Positions 8,670-18,520 of a stretch of DNA of 64,000 nucleotides are shown here, in pieces. The stretch comes from Lentibacillus daqui (lineage in GTDB: Bacteria; Bacillota; Bacilli; Bacillales; Amphibacillaceae). How positions within the stretch are numbered: the stretch's first letter is position 1; each line of letters opens with the position of its first letter. The DNA is taken from contig NZ_CP114176.1 of NCBI RefSeq assembly GCF_027186265.1, forward strand, positions 2,294,001-2,358,000, written 5' to 3'. The translations under genes were made by a program, and so were the position numbers. Under the pieces are notes generated by a model. The model was given only the letters and a program-made list of their open reading frames with translations. It was not told the origin of the DNA and made no database searches.

Positions 8670-10280
8670 CTATCCAACAATATCACGCTTATTATAACCC
8701 ATCGATCCAATGATAGTTAATACAATAGAACTCAACGTTAAACCCATCAACGCCAGAAAATTCATATCATCGACGGGAATTTGCGGGATATATGCAAAAA
8801 CGGAAATATGATTCATCCACTCCGGAAAATCAAGCAATTCACCAAGATAGATGACAATGAAACAATAGACTACATAAAGCCAAATCAATTCAGCATATTT
8901 CGGGATGATCCCGATTAAAACAATAACAAGGCCAACCACAGTCCATATCGCCGGTAAATAAACATAGGCGGATGCAAAAGTTGTACCAAAAGATAAACCT
9001 TCATCCATCACCACTACGCCAGCCGACCATAATCCTAATGCAACAAGTGATTGCATGGTAAAACTAACTGCAACCGCCAGCAAACAATACGTTCCCAACA
9101 CACGCGTTCGAGATACCGCACGACTATATATATTTTCTGTGAGATTCCTGGTTTCCTCTCCTTTTAATCTTAATCCTACCATTATGACGGGAATGAGGCT
9201 TATCAATGACATAATTGCCATTAATAATGTGATAAACTGTTCAGTCATCGTAGCATCTGACTTCATGTCTACAAATGCCTGCACCAGTTCGATATCGGAA
9301 AAATATGTCTCCAAATCACCCAATATCGCTCCAAAAGATGCACTGAGCGCCAACAGCCCAATTGACCAAGCGATGATATTTGTACGCTGTAACCTTAGCG
9401 TAAGGCCGATTGGTGTTTGTAAAAAAGCTGAGGCATGCGTTTTACCTTTTCGTGCCGATATAAATCCCGACCCTAAATCACGAATGGCATGTAAGCAGAA
9501 GGCAACCACTCCAAACACGATGGCAAATATGAATAACAATATAACCGGTAACCAATCATTATCGCTGAAAACGTCAGACCTGACAGTCCAGCCAAGTGGT
9601 GATATCCATGACAGTGTATCACTGCTTACATCTCCTATTGCGCGAACAAGGTAAGCTATTATTAAAACCATGAAAGCACACATCGTGGTTCCTCTTGAAG
9701 TTTCTGAGGTTTGGGCAAACACTGCAGTAAAGGCAGCAAACAGAAGTCCTGTTGCACCCAAAATGAAACCATACAAGAAACAACCTTCAATATTCATACC
9801 CTCTATCCCTAGCGATGCTAAACCAATCCCTGTCAAAATCGCCAGTAAAACATTGGTTGCTACGACGCCAATCATTACTGCGCTTAAACTGGATAGGCGG
9901 CCAACTGGTAGAGCCCGAATCATTTCCAAACGACCATCCTCTTCATCGCCACGGGTAGCACGTGTTACAATTAAAATATTCATGATAGCAACTGCAATTG
10001 CTGTAAAAAGTAACATTTCATTGGCAAACATCGCACCGATTGAATGTAAATAATCCTCCATGTCATAACCCGGTCCGAGCATCGACACCATTGCTGGATT
10101 ATCCATTGTTAGAAAAATAGCTTGCCTTGATTGCTCATCCTTGTAAATGCTTTGATAAGCAGCGGCAACCGACAAGGTAATTCCTATCAGGCTAATGAGC
10201 CAAATAAGAATTTTAACCCGTAGTTGTTTAAAAATGAATACGGTTAATTGCTGTGTTCCGTTAAAATAACACTTGTTCAT
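8670..10280 (-). CDS. ABC transporter permease (antibiotic exporter type)
   Basis: Membrane subunit of an ABC-2 type exporter, 536 aa, with about 12 membrane segments in two homologous halves. It resembles permeases of the 'exporter of polyketide antibiotics' group. The cytosolic loop ATRGDEEDGRLEMIRALPVGR is recurrent in this group, and ETRNLTENIYSRAVSRTRVLG is its counterpart in the second half. The start has GGAGGGGT upstream. It follows the ATPase gene by 5 bp, so both are one operon. The divergent TetR gene is its likely regulator. The exported compound is unknown. Confidence 0.88.
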   Translation of the reverse strand: MNKCYFNGTQQLTVFIFKQLRVKILIWLISLIGITLSVAAAYQSIYKDEQSRQAIFLTMDNPAMVSMLGPGYDMEDYLHSIGAMFANEMLLFTAIAVAIMNILIVTRATRGDEEDGRLEMIRALPVGRLSSLSAVMIGVVATNVLLAILTGIGLASLGIEGMNIEGCFLYGFILGATGLLFAAFTAVFAQTSETSRGTTMCAFMVLIIAYLVRAIGDVSSDTLSWISPLGWTVRSDVFSDNDWLPVILLFIFAIVFGVVAFCLHAIRDLGSGFISARKGKTHASAFLQTPIGLTLRLQRTNIIAWSIGLLALSASFGAILGDLETYFSDIELVQAFVDMKSDATMTEQFITLLMAIMSLISLIPVIMVGLRLKGEETRNLTENIYSRAVSRTRVLGTYCLLAVAVSFTMQSLVALGLWSAGVVVMDEGLSFGTTFASAYVYLPAIWTVVGLVIVLIGIIPKYAELIWLYVVYCFIVIYLGELLDFPEWMNHISVFAYIPQIPVDDMNFLALMGLTLSSIVLTIIGSMGYNKRDIVG

Positions 10281-10285
10281 AATGA

Positions 10286-11194
10286 CTACCCCTCCACTCT
10301 GGCATTGATGTGCGGAGTTTCCTGATAATGCCGCATAAATAAATCCTCTAATGTTGGTGGGGCGCTTTCTAATTTTAAAATACCAAATTTGCTAATGTAC
10401 CGGATTATTGCATCCATTTCCTCTGTATCCACTTGAAATGTAATCTCTGAATCTTTCTCTTGCAAATGATGAATCCCCTTTTGTTCAGTAAGAGAGGCAA
10501 TTGGTTCTTTTGTTTTTATCGTTAAATTGGTACGGGTTAAATGTCTCAGTTCATCCAATGTTCCTGTTTCAACCATCTTACCTTGGCGAATAATCCCTAC
10601 CCGGTCGCATAATTTTTCTACCTCCGATAAAATATGACTGGAAAGCAGTACACTTTTACCTGCTTTTTTGGCATCTAATACACATTCCTGGAAGATATTT
10701 TCCATCAAGGGGTCGAGCCCTGAAGTTGGCTCATCTAAAATATAAAAATCCGCATCCAATGCGAATGCAGCTATTAAGGCAACCTTTTGTCTATTCCCTT
10801 TCGAATACGCCCTGCACTTTTTCGTTGGATCAAAATCAAACTTCCTTATTAAGTTTTGCCGTTTTTTATGATCGGTACCTCCATTCATTTTGATAAAAAG
10901 ATCAATCACTTCCCCACCCGTAAGATTCGGCCATAGATTCACATCACCTGGCACGTAAGCAATACGCTTATGAATATCAACCGCATCGTTCCAAACATCT
11001 TTACCAAAAATTGTAGCCTTTCCCTGTGTGGCCTTTAACATACCCAGTAATATTCGAATGGTTGTTGATTTCCCTGCTCCATTCGGCCCTATAAAACCAT
11101 ACACCTCCCCCTCATTCACCTCCATACTTACACCATCCAATGCAGTAAACTTGCCGAACCTTTTTGATAAATGACTTGCTTTTAAAATAGGCAT
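10286..11194 (-). CDS. ABC transporter ATP-binding protein
   Basis: Cytosolic ATPase of the exporter. Walker A GPNGAGKST lies at about residues 37-45. The ABC signature is the non-standard YSKGNRQKV, as in several antibiotic exporters of the COG1131 type. Walker B with Asp-Glu is YILDEPTSGLD, and the H-loop is SSHILSE. The C-terminal 80 residues form the extra domain usual in this group. The start at 11194 is preceded by GGGAG; the upstream in-frame start at 11215 would overlap this site. Confidence 0.9.
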   Translation of the reverse strand: MPILKASHLSKRFGKFTALDGVSMEVNEGEVYGFIGPNGAGKSTTIRILLGMLKATQGKATIFGKDVWNDAVDIHKRIAYVPGDVNLWPNLTGGEVIDLFIKMNGGTDHKKRQNLIRKFDFDPTKKCRAYSKGNRQKVALIAAFALDADFYILDEPTSGLDPLMENIFQECVLDAKKAGKSVLLSSHILSEVEKLCDRVGIIRQGKMVETGTLDELRHLTRTNLTIKTKEPIASLTEQKGIHHLQEKDSEITFQVDTEEMDAIIRYISKFGILKLESAPPTLEDLFMRHYQETPHINARVEG

Positions 11195-11236
11195 ATTTCT
11201 TTCTCCCACCCTCAATTATGAAATATTTTGATCTAT

Positions 11237-11287
11237 ATAGTTCATAATATACAAAAACAATCTTCTTGGCAACAGTTTATGAACTAT
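11237..11287. promoter_or_regulatory. Probable TetR operator pair
   Basis: ATAGTTCATAA (11237-11247) and its exact reverse complement TTATGAACTAT (11277-11287) lie in the divergent intergenic region between the exporter operon and the TetR gene. An autoregulated repressor would bind there. Confidence 0.6.
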
Positions 11288-11339
11288 TTTTGTTGTTTTA
11301 TTACATAAATTTTATTAAACTTACATTGAGGTGAATGAA

Positions 11340-11927
11340 GTGGATGGTTTTGAAAAACGCAGAATACAAAAGAAAAACGATATATTAAAGGCGGCATTAG
11401 CCTTATTTATGGAATACGGTATACAAAAGGTATCGATTGCCGAGATAGCCAACAAGGCACATGTATCTCAAGTCACTATCTATAATTACTTTGAAAGCAA
11501 AGATAATTTGGTTCGTTTCGTCTTTAAGTTTTATGTCGATCAAGTATGGGATGAACAGAAACAATTCCTGAACAGTGACCTTCCATTTAATGAAAAAATA
11601 AAAAAGATTATATTTGAAAAAAGTATGGCAACCAAACAGATGAGTGAACGGTTTTTTCAAGATTTTATGAAAGATTACGCCAGCGGACAAAGCTATGTTG
11701 AAGAAATATACAAGAATGAAGCACTGCCGCTCCTTATTCAATTTTTCGATGAAGGAAGGAAACAGGGCTATATTGATTCATCAATTTCAAATGAATCAAT
11801 CTTATTTTATATGCAGATGTTTCAGGAGTACCTACAACGTGAGGAGGTTGCTAAAATGGCGCTTCCCATAGCAGAGGATCTTACCAAGCTATTCTTTTAC
11901 GGCATCGTTGGAAAAGGAGAAGATTAG
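11340..11927 (+). CDS. TetR/AcrR family regulator
   Basis: DNA-binding repressor of about 195 aa. The N-terminal helix-turn-helix (about residues 15-60) reads IAEIANKAHVSQVTIYNYF, the classic TetR pattern. The rest is a helical ligand-binding domain with no recognisable specificity. GTG at 11340 is the likely start (GAGGTGA five bases upstream); a GTG at 11331 is inside the SD. It is divergent from the ABC exporter with a perfect inverted repeat between, which strongly suggests local control of export in response to a ligand. Confidence 0.88.
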   Translation: MDGFEKRRIQKKNDILKAALALFMEYGIQKVSIAEIANKAHVSQVTIYNYFESKDNLVRFVFKFYVDQVWDEQKQFLNSDLPFNEKIKKIIFEKSMATKQMSERFFQDFMKDYASGQSYVEEIYKNEALPLLIQFFDEGRKQGYIDSSISNESILFYMQMFQEYLQREEVAKMALPIAEDLTKLFFYGIVGKGED

Positions 11928-12031
11928 GAACAGTTGCGTGTAGTCCTGTATTTTTTGTGCAAATGGCATTGGATATTCCAGAAACTTGTCCCCTTACTTA
12001 ACATGCAAGATAACCCAGAAAATAACAGCAA

Positions 12032-12066
12032 AAACAAGCCAGATGAAATTTTCACCCGGCTTGTTT
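12032..12066 (-). terminator. Terminator of fbp
   Basis: AAACAAGCC (12032-12040) / GGCTTGTTT (12058-12066). On the minus strand the stem is followed by a T-rich stretch. Confidence 0.75.
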
Positions 12067-12069
12067 CTA

Positions 12070-14001
12070 TTAATTAATATAACGGTAAGCCATAAGTTCA
12101 TGAAGCATTTCAATTTCCTCTTGGAGCTTGGCACCAATGTTTGTTTCCCTAACTTTTTTCCGTTCCAATTCTTTATCCACAACCCGGCGGACAGATAAAA
12201 CATCTGCACCATTTAATAATACATCCGCTTTAGAATTAAAGTGCTGATGTGCAACCAGCTGCATGCCGAAAGAGTTGTACAATAACGTATACCCAGCGAT
12301 TCCGGTAGTTGATTGATATGCTTTTGAAAAACCGCCATCAATGACAATCATTTTTCCATTCGCCTTGATTGGATCTTCCCCATCGATTTCCTTTACCGGT
12401 GTGTGTCCGTTAATAATATGACCCTGGCTTGGATCCAGATCGAATTCCTTAAGCACTTTCTTGCACATATCGATGTCTTCCCGTAAGTAATAATATGGAT
12501 TTTTCTTTTCTTTATGCGATGCTTTATCTTTAATAAAATAGCGCTCGAATGTGGTCATTGCCCGTTTGCCAAATAATGAGGAATATTCTCCTGTCCACAA
12601 ATACCAAACCATATCAGTAGCAAGATCATCCGTTGTTTCTTTATCCGCAAAGGCTTGCCGCAAATATTTTTCAAACTGATCAAGTAGTTCACGGCCTTTA
12701 TAGGATTGTCCTTCAATCTCCATTTCTTCCATATTCCCTTTTTCATCAACGGGAATACAGCCATGAATCAAGAGATTTCCATTATATTTTAAATAAAGAC
12801 TGCCTTTTTTCATTAAAAAGTTCATATGTCTCTTGAGCTTCTCTGATTGCTGAACAGAAAGTAAAAGCTTATTGATTACTTCCTCTTCCTCCTTGAGCAG
12901 CTTTGCTGGATTTGCTGGATCGATCGTGGAGAAGCATGTATTCTCTAATGGATAGGTTTTTCCATAGATTGTCACTTCCTCGTTCTCATAATCCACTTTT
13001 TCCAATACTAATCTTTCTTCCATATTAAAAAAGGACCGTCGTTTAATAATCGGGCTTTCCAGTTTGAATTGAATAATAGCAATTGCTTGATGAATTTTTG
13101 TAATTTGTCTCATTTCCTGCTCTGAAATTTCCTTATCCGAATGCTTCTTTGGTCGAAAAGCAGGATTATCATCATAATATTTTTCGGCCAGGTTCAGTAA
13201 TGGGCGCAGATTAATCCCATAAGCATCCTCAATAATATTCAAATTATCATAGCGGGCACAAATCCGCAGAATATTTGCAAGGCATACTTTTGAACCGGCA
13301 TATGCTCCAATCCATAGGACATCGTGATTTCCCCATTGAATATCGACAGAATGATATTGAATTAATGTCTCCATAATTTTATCCGGTTCCGGCCCACGAT
13401 CATAAATATCACCGACAACATGCAAATGATCAACAACGAGGCGCTGAGTTGTATACGATAAGCCAATAATTAATTTATCTGCCTGTCCGAGGGAAATAAT
13501 TTGTTGAACAATTTTTTCATAATATGTTTTCTTGTTGTTATACTCATTACTTTTATAAAGCAGCTCCTCGATAATATACACGAACTGTTTTGGTAACGCC
13601 TTACGAAGCTTGGAGCGAGTATATTTAGAGGAGGCATAGGAAATTAAATCAATCATTTGCTGAATTTTAGCTGTATACCATTCATTTAACTCTGCTTTGG
13701 AATTGTATTGATTGATAATCAGCTTTAATTTCTCCTCGGGATAGTAGACAAGGGTTACAAATTCTGTAATCTCTTCTTCTGACAAACTATTTTGAAAAAT
13801 ATCCGTTATTTTTTCTCTTACCTTACCCGAACCATTACGTAAAACATGCTGAAATGCTTGGTACTCCCCATGCAAGTCACTGACAAAATGCTCTGTACCT
13901 TTGGGCAACTCGAGAATGGATTCTAAATTAATTATTTCTGTTACTACTTTTTCTTCGCTATCGAATTTCTCTGATAATAAATCCAGGTACTTCGTATTCA
14001 A
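12070..14001 (-). CDS. fbp: Fructose-1,6-bisphosphatase, class III
   Basis: Gluconeogenic enzyme hydrolysing fructose 1,6-bisphosphate to fructose 6-phosphate. At 643 aa it is the length of the Firmicutes class III enzyme. Metallophosphatase motifs are clear: SDLHGEYQAF near residue 42, VVGDIYDRGPEPD near 192, IQWGNHDVLWIGA near 220 and IINGHTPVKE near 535. These bind the two metal ions. The start is TTG with AAGGGGGA nine bases upstream. It is monocistronic with its own terminator. Confidence 0.95.
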   Translation of the reverse strand: MNTKYLDLLSEKFDSEEKVVTEIINLESILELPKGTEHFVSDLHGEYQAFQHVLRNGSGKVREKITDIFQNSLSEEEITEFVTLVYYPEEKLKLIINQYNSKAELNEWYTAKIQQMIDLISYASSKYTRSKLRKALPKQFVYIIEELLYKSNEYNNKKTYYEKIVQQIISLGQADKLIIGLSYTTQRLVVDHLHVVGDIYDRGPEPDKIMETLIQYHSVDIQWGNHDVLWIGAYAGSKVCLANILRICARYDNLNIIEDAYGINLRPLLNLAEKYYDDNPAFRPKKHSDKEISEQEMRQITKIHQAIAIIQFKLESPIIKRRSFFNMEERLVLEKVDYENEEVTIYGKTYPLENTCFSTIDPANPAKLLKEEEEVINKLLLSVQQSEKLKRHMNFLMKKGSLYLKYNGNLLIHGCIPVDEKGNMEEMEIEGQSYKGRELLDQFEKYLRQAFADKETTDDLATDMVWYLWTGEYSSLFGKRAMTTFERYFIKDKASHKEKKNPYYYLREDIDMCKKVLKEFDLDPSQGHIINGHTPVKEIDGEDPIKANGKMIVIDGGFSKAYQSTTGIAGYTLLYNSFGMQLVAHQHFNSKADVLLNGADVLSVRRVVDKELERKKVRETNIGAKLQEEIEMLHELMAYRYIN

Positions 14002-14338
14002 CCGTCCATATCCCCCTTTAATTATGTCACATTACTTTTTAATTAGTATAACACTTTTGTCGGCATTTTGCAGTAGATTTTTTGTGGATAGCTCCACCTG
14101 TTTATCATAGTCTTTTATATACGCACGCTCAGAGGCCGGGGGTTACCAACTAGTTAAATACGTGGCAAAATTTATCGGCGGTTTTCTGACTCTTTACGGC
14201 GATTTCTGCACTTTTATCATCTGTTCCCAAAATATAGTAGGATAAGGTGCCTGTCCCCCTTGTCCTATCCCACAGAAGAAGTATATAATTTCCATCTTCC
14301 TACACAATAAAGGTGACAATTATCCTATAGAAGGAATG
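14002..14338. other. Intergenic region with a short 21-bp array
   Basis: About 340 bp between the divergent fbp and ydaP genes. It holds the family C array at 14171-14213 and a weak hairpin GGATAAGG / CCTTGTCC near 14241-14267. No gene is seen. Confidence 0.5.
14171..14219. repeat. 21-bp array, family C, about two and a half units
   Basis: Units start at 14171 (TTTATCGGCGGTTTTCTG), 14192 (CTTTACGGCGATTTCTGC) and 14213 (partial, TTTATCA). Core TTTAYCGGCGRTTT. The same core and period recur at 31634-31733. Confidence 0.75.
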
Positions 14339-14344
14339 ATGAGC

Positions 14345-16036
14345 ATGACAGATGAATTGAGCAGTAATAGGAATGTTGCCCAGCATTTGATTCAGCAACT
14401 TACGCAATGGGGTGTCAAACGAATTTATGGTGTAATTGGTGACGGCATTCTATTTTTATTGGACGAATTGGGAAATCAGCAGAACATTCAATACGTTGCT
14501 TGCAGGCATGAAATGAACGCAGCATTGATGGCCAGTGCGGAGGCCAAACTAACAGGAAAAATGTCGGTATGCACTGCAACTTCTGGCCCCGGTATTACCG
14601 TGCTGCTTAATGGGTTGGCTGATGCTTGGCGGGATAAGGCTCCTGTTCTAGTGATCACCGGGCAAGTACAACGGACACAAATTGGTACGGGGGCTGTCCA
14701 GGATATTAATCAGCAGCAGTTGATCGCACCGCTTGCTGAGTATTCTTCCCTGGTCACGGATAGCCATTCCTTTCCTAAACTACTAAATATCGCCATGAAA
14801 ACAGCACTTGGTAAAGGCGGTGTGGCACATCTATCTGTACCGAAAGATATTTGGACATTGCCTGTGAATGGCGATTTTTATCCGCTGCCAACAAAAACAT
14901 TACCACAACCCCAACCAATGGATATCCAGCGGGTGGCGAATGCTATTAACAAAGCACAACGCCCCATCATTCTTGCTGGTCGCGGCATTCAGTACGCGCA
15001 GACAGAGGCTATTGGATTTGCGGAGAAACTACAGGCTCCGATAATGGTAACGATGCCGGCAAAACCATTTATCGCGAATGACCACCCACTTTTTCTGGGA
15101 GGTTTGGGCCAGGCTGGAACAGATATTTCAAGAGAATTGCTGGAACAGGCAGATTTGTGTGTGATTCTTGGGGCGACCTGGTGGCCGCATGATTATATTC
15201 CAGCTTCCATCCCAATCATACAATTGGATGCCACACCGGAAAACATTGGACGCAGTCACCCAGTCAAAGATTCATTAGCCGGTGATCTGGCGCAGATTAT
15301 TCCCACATTAACGGAACAAATCGAAACGAATACCAATCAAGCCTATGTTCAAGAAATTCAGGAAAAAAAGCAACGTTGGAATCAGCAAATTCAATCAGAA
15401 ATCAAGGAAGAATCAGATCAGATTTCCCCTGCCCGTGTTTTTGCCGAACTGGGTCAGTGCATCCATCCGGGAGCGGTAATGGCTGTAGATACAGGGGATC
15501 ATACACTTTGGCTGGAACGGATTTTCCAATACCGTGGACAGGAATTGCTCGTTTCCGGTACATGGCGCACACTTGGTTTTGCATTGCCAGCGGGTATTGC
15601 AGCACAATTGGAGCACCCCGAGCGCCAAGTGGTTTGTATCGCCGGCGATGGTGGTGTTGCCCATTCAATCATTGATTTGATTACAGCGGTTACCTATAAA
15701 CTTCCACTAACATTGATTATCATCAATAATCATGCCTATTTTATGGAAACGAGCCGTATGGTTGTTGAAGAGCTGAACAAGGATGGATCACAAATACCGA
15801 ATCCGGATTATGCAGCAATGGCAAAATCAATGGGTGCAGAAGGAGAACGGGTAGAAAAAAATGAGGAGCTGGTTCCGGCCCTTCATCGCGCATTACAATC
15901 CAAGCAGACGTCAGTTGTTGACATTCACTGCAGCGCTTCTATCCTACCTCATACGAAGATTTTAAAAGGAATGAATACGCTCAATCGGTGGGATGAGCCC
16001 ATGCCTGAAGATTTCCCTAATCATGTAAAAAAATAA
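14345..16036 (+). CDS. ydaP: Thiamine-diphosphate enzyme, pyruvate oxidase-like (YdaP)
   Basis: ThDP-dependent enzyme related to pyruvate oxidases and acetolactate synthases, about 563 aa. The N-terminal domain has the conserved Glu in YVACRHEMNAALMA, the middle is a nucleotide-binding domain, and the C-terminal ThDP-binding domain carries GDGGVAHSIIDLIT...INN. It matches the B. subtilis stress protein YdaP in layout. AAGGA at 14331-14335 favours the third ATG at 14345 over those at 14336 and 14339. Monocistronic, with a terminator at 16043. Pyruvate as substrate is inferred from the family. Confidence 0.88.
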   Translation: MTDELSSNRNVAQHLIQQLTQWGVKRIYGVIGDGILFLLDELGNQQNIQYVACRHEMNAALMASAEAKLTGKMSVCTATSGPGITVLLNGLADAWRDKAPVLVITGQVQRTQIGTGAVQDINQQQLIAPLAEYSSLVTDSHSFPKLLNIAMKTALGKGGVAHLSVPKDIWTLPVNGDFYPLPTKTLPQPQPMDIQRVANAINKAQRPIILAGRGIQYAQTEAIGFAEKLQAPIMVTMPAKPFIANDHPLFLGGLGQAGTDISRELLEQADLCVILGATWWPHDYIPASIPIIQLDATPENIGRSHPVKDSLAGDLAQIIPTLTEQIETNTNQAYVQEIQEKKQRWNQQIQSEIKEESDQISPARVFAELGQCIHPGAVMAVDTGDHTLWLERIFQYRGQELLVSGTWRTLGFALPAGIAAQLEHPERQVVCIAGDGGVAHSIIDLITAVTYKLPLTLIIINNHAYFMETSRMVVEELNKDGSQIPNPDYAAMAKSMGAEGERVEKNEELVPALHRALQSKQTSVVDIHCSASILPHTKILKGMNTLNRWDEPMPEDFPNHVKK

Positions 16037-16042
16037 TCATAC

Positions 16043-16076
16043 AAAAAAACCTTCCAAAATAAGGAGGTTTTTTTGT
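16043..16076 (+). terminator. Terminator between ydaP and yhfW
   Basis: AAAAAAACCT / AGGTTTTTTT stem between the convergent genes, usable in both directions. Confidence 0.75.
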
Positions 16077-16082
16077 ATGCAA

Positions 16083-17654
16083 TCAATAGCCTGAGTCCTC
16101 TGAAGTAAGATTATCGATCATATAATAATCATATTGCTTAAGTGGTGTTTCCGCGGGACCTTCGACAACTTCTCCAGTATACGTAAATCTCGAACCATGA
16201 CATGGGCAATCCCACGTCCGTTCGGCATCGTTCCATTCTACCTCACACCCAACATGGGTACAGGTTGTATCAACGACATAAACGTTTCCTTGTTCATCTT
16301 TATAGGCACCTTTTCTTTCCCCTTTTACGGTGATAGCCGCTCCTTCACCATTGGATAAGTCGCGAATCTTTTTGTCTGGGATGCCCAGTTTACCTTTGAT
16401 TAAATGACCGGCAACCTTCGCATTATCAACTAAAAAGTTTTTCAGGCTTGGATCGGCATGAAAGCGTGATGGTGTATATAAGTCGTGATAAGGATTCTCT
16501 TTGCCCATCACCGTGTCTTTTAACAGTAATGCGGCAGCAGTTCCATTGGACATACCCCACTTCCTATAACCTGTCGCAACCAAAACATTCGGCTGATCAG
16601 ACGTTACATTGCCGATATAAGGAACTTTATCCAAGGTGACAAGATCCTGTGCCGACCAGCGATAAACAATTTCATCCAGTCCAAATTGTTGTTGGCCAAA
16701 ATCTTCCAAGGCCTGGTAATGTTTCATCGTATCCTCATCTTTACCGGTTCGATGACTTTCCCCGACAATCAGTATCATATCCTCCCCGTCTATTTTGACA
16801 GAACGAAGGGAGCGGGTTGGCTTACCGGCACTAATATACATGCCACCGGGAAACTCCTTCTTCGGTTTGGCCGCCAAAATATAGGAACGATCCGCATACA
16901 TTCTGGCGGAATAAAACCCTGCTCCTTCATAAAATGGAAAGTGTGAACAAGCCAGTACATAATCCGCTGCGACCTCCTGCCCATCCCGTGTCAAAACTTT
17001 GGTTTGTTTGCCCGTCTCCACATTTACCGCTGTCGTATGCTCAAAAATGTGTCCACCCTTTTCTTTGATGACATTAACAAGGTGGGTAAGATATTTTATC
17101 GGATGAAACTGTGCCTGATTTTTCATCACCAGCCCATTTTCCACCTCTATATCAACAGGAATGGTCTCAATCAGCTCGCCATCAATCCCAAGCTTTTCAT
17201 AGGCCTTTGCCTCTTTTTCCAGTTTGTTTGCATATTCATCCGTAGTGGCGTACATATAGGCATCCTGTTTGCTAAAGCCACAATCAATGTGCTGTTGCTC
17301 CACCGTTTCTTGAATAAATTGAAGTGCCTCTATATTGGCTTGATAATACTTTTTTGCCTTTTCTTTACCAATATTTTGGATCAATTCATCGTAAATGATA
17401 TCATGTTGGGCCGTGATTTTCGCGGTGGTATGTCCGGTAGTTCCGTGTAATAATTTATCAGCCTCAAGGAGCGCAACCTTGTAACCTTCATTAATGAGCA
17501 GATAGGCGGACGTGATCCCAGTGATCCCTCCCCCAACAATGACCACATCAACCTGCATATTTTCCTCCAAACGAGGGAACTTTGGCAAATCAATTGCATC
17601 TGTCCAATAGGATCTGGACGTCTCTGGTATTTTCCCATTTTCATTTCCCGGCAT
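16083..17654 (-). CDS. yhfW: FAD-dependent oxidoreductase with C-terminal Rieske domain (YhfW)
   Basis: Two-domain redox enzyme. A DAO-type FAD domain (about residues 1-400) has the Rossmann motif VIVGGGITGITSAYLL. A C-terminal Rieske [2Fe-2S] domain (about 430-523) carries both cluster motifs, CTHVGC and CPCHGSRF. This matches B. subtilis YhfW, of unknown substrate. The start at 17654 has a perfect AGGAGG seven bases upstream; the 25 extra residues of the longer frame are not protein-like. Monocistronic. Electron transfer from an amine or alcohol substrate through the Rieske centre is inferred. Confidence 0.9.
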   Translation of the reverse strand: MPGNENGKIPETSRSYWTDAIDLPKFPRLEENMQVDVVIVGGGITGITSAYLLINEGYKVALLEADKLLHGTTGHTTAKITAQHDIIYDELIQNIGKEKAKKYYQANIEALQFIQETVEQQHIDCGFSKQDAYMYATTDEYANKLEKEAKAYEKLGIDGELIETIPVDIEVENGLVMKNQAQFHPIKYLTHLVNVIKEKGGHIFEHTTAVNVETGKQTKVLTRDGQEVAADYVLACSHFPFYEGAGFYSARMYADRSYILAAKPKKEFPGGMYISAGKPTRSLRSVKIDGEDMILIVGESHRTGKDEDTMKHYQALEDFGQQQFGLDEIVYRWSAQDLVTLDKVPYIGNVTSDQPNVLVATGYRKWGMSNGTAAALLLKDTVMGKENPYHDLYTPSRFHADPSLKNFLVDNAKVAGHLIKGKLGIPDKKIRDLSNGEGAAITVKGERKGAYKDEQGNVYVVDTTCTHVGCEVEWNDAERTWDCPCHGSRFTYTGEVVEGPAETPLKQYDYYMIDNLTSEDSGY

Positions 17655-17865
17655 AAAAATTCCTCCTAGTATGTTTATACGGTTAGGTTTTCCCTTGAAC
17701 AAGGTGCTATACATAGGAGTAAAAAACAAGAATGATGCCAGAGAATTCTACAATATACTGATTTCATATTTCTTGTTTTCGAGATATTAGAAATGATTCT
17801 GGTATCAATTTTTGTGATTCCCTTCCTTATCATTTTCCACCACTTATTTTATACAAGGTGATTAA

Positions 17866-18477
17866 TTAAACATGCTTATACCACGCACTCGCAGCCTCCA
17901 CTTCATTTAAAGTCAACTGATGTCCGCCATTTTTCCAATGAAGTTCTACCTTGGCACCTGCACCTGCCAACAAGGATTTCAATTCCTCCGCTTCCTGTGG
18001 CGGGACAATAGGATCATGGGTACCAGCAGCAATAAATACGTTTTTATCTGATAAATCTGGTAACTGCATACCTTTCCTTGGAACCATGGGATGATGTAAA
18101 ATTGCTCCCGACAATGCATCCCGATCATGGAACAGTAAACTTGCTGCGATATTAGCACCATTGGAATACCCTAATGCAAGAATATGGCCACGGTCAAATG
18201 CATAGTTCTCAGCCGCTTCATCCAGAAATTCATTTAATTCTTTTGTACGGAATACTAAATCTTCTTCATCAAATACACCTTCAGCCAATCTCTTGAAAAA
18301 GCGTGGCATTCTATTTTCAAGGACATTTCCCCTTACACTTAAAATATTGGCATCTGGATCAATTTTATCTGCAAGAGGCAGAAGGTCATGTTCGGTGCCT
18401 CCAGTACCATGCAACAATAGCAATGTCGGTTTTGATGGATCATTTCCTTCTTTAAAAATATGTTTCATCCATTTCAC
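17866..18477 (-). CDS. mhqD: Carboxylesterase of the MhqD family
   Basis: Alpha/beta-hydrolase of 203 aa. The triad is visible: Ser105 in LGYSNGAN, Asp155 in GTHDPIVP and His186 in NGGHQLT, with the oxyanion segment LLLHGTGGTEHD. It is the partner of the ring-cleaving dioxygenase MhqO, 43 bp upstream, as in the quinone-stress regulon of B. subtilis. It probably hydrolyses products of hydroquinone cleavage. Regulation by MhqR is expected through the box in front of mhqO. Confidence 0.88.
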   Translation of the reverse strand: MKWMKHIFKEGNDPSKPTLLLLHGTGGTEHDLLPLADKIDPDANILSVRGNVLENRMPRFFKRLAEGVFDEEDLVFRTKELNEFLDEAAENYAFDRGHILALGYSNGANIAASLLFHDRDALSGAILHHPMVPRKGMQLPDLSDKNVFIAAGTHDPIVPPQEAEELKSLLAGAGAKVELHWKNGGHQLTLNEVEAASAWYKHV

Positions 18478-18520
18478 TCCTCTCTATTTAACCCCGATTG
18501 GGATCTGTCATCCGATTATT

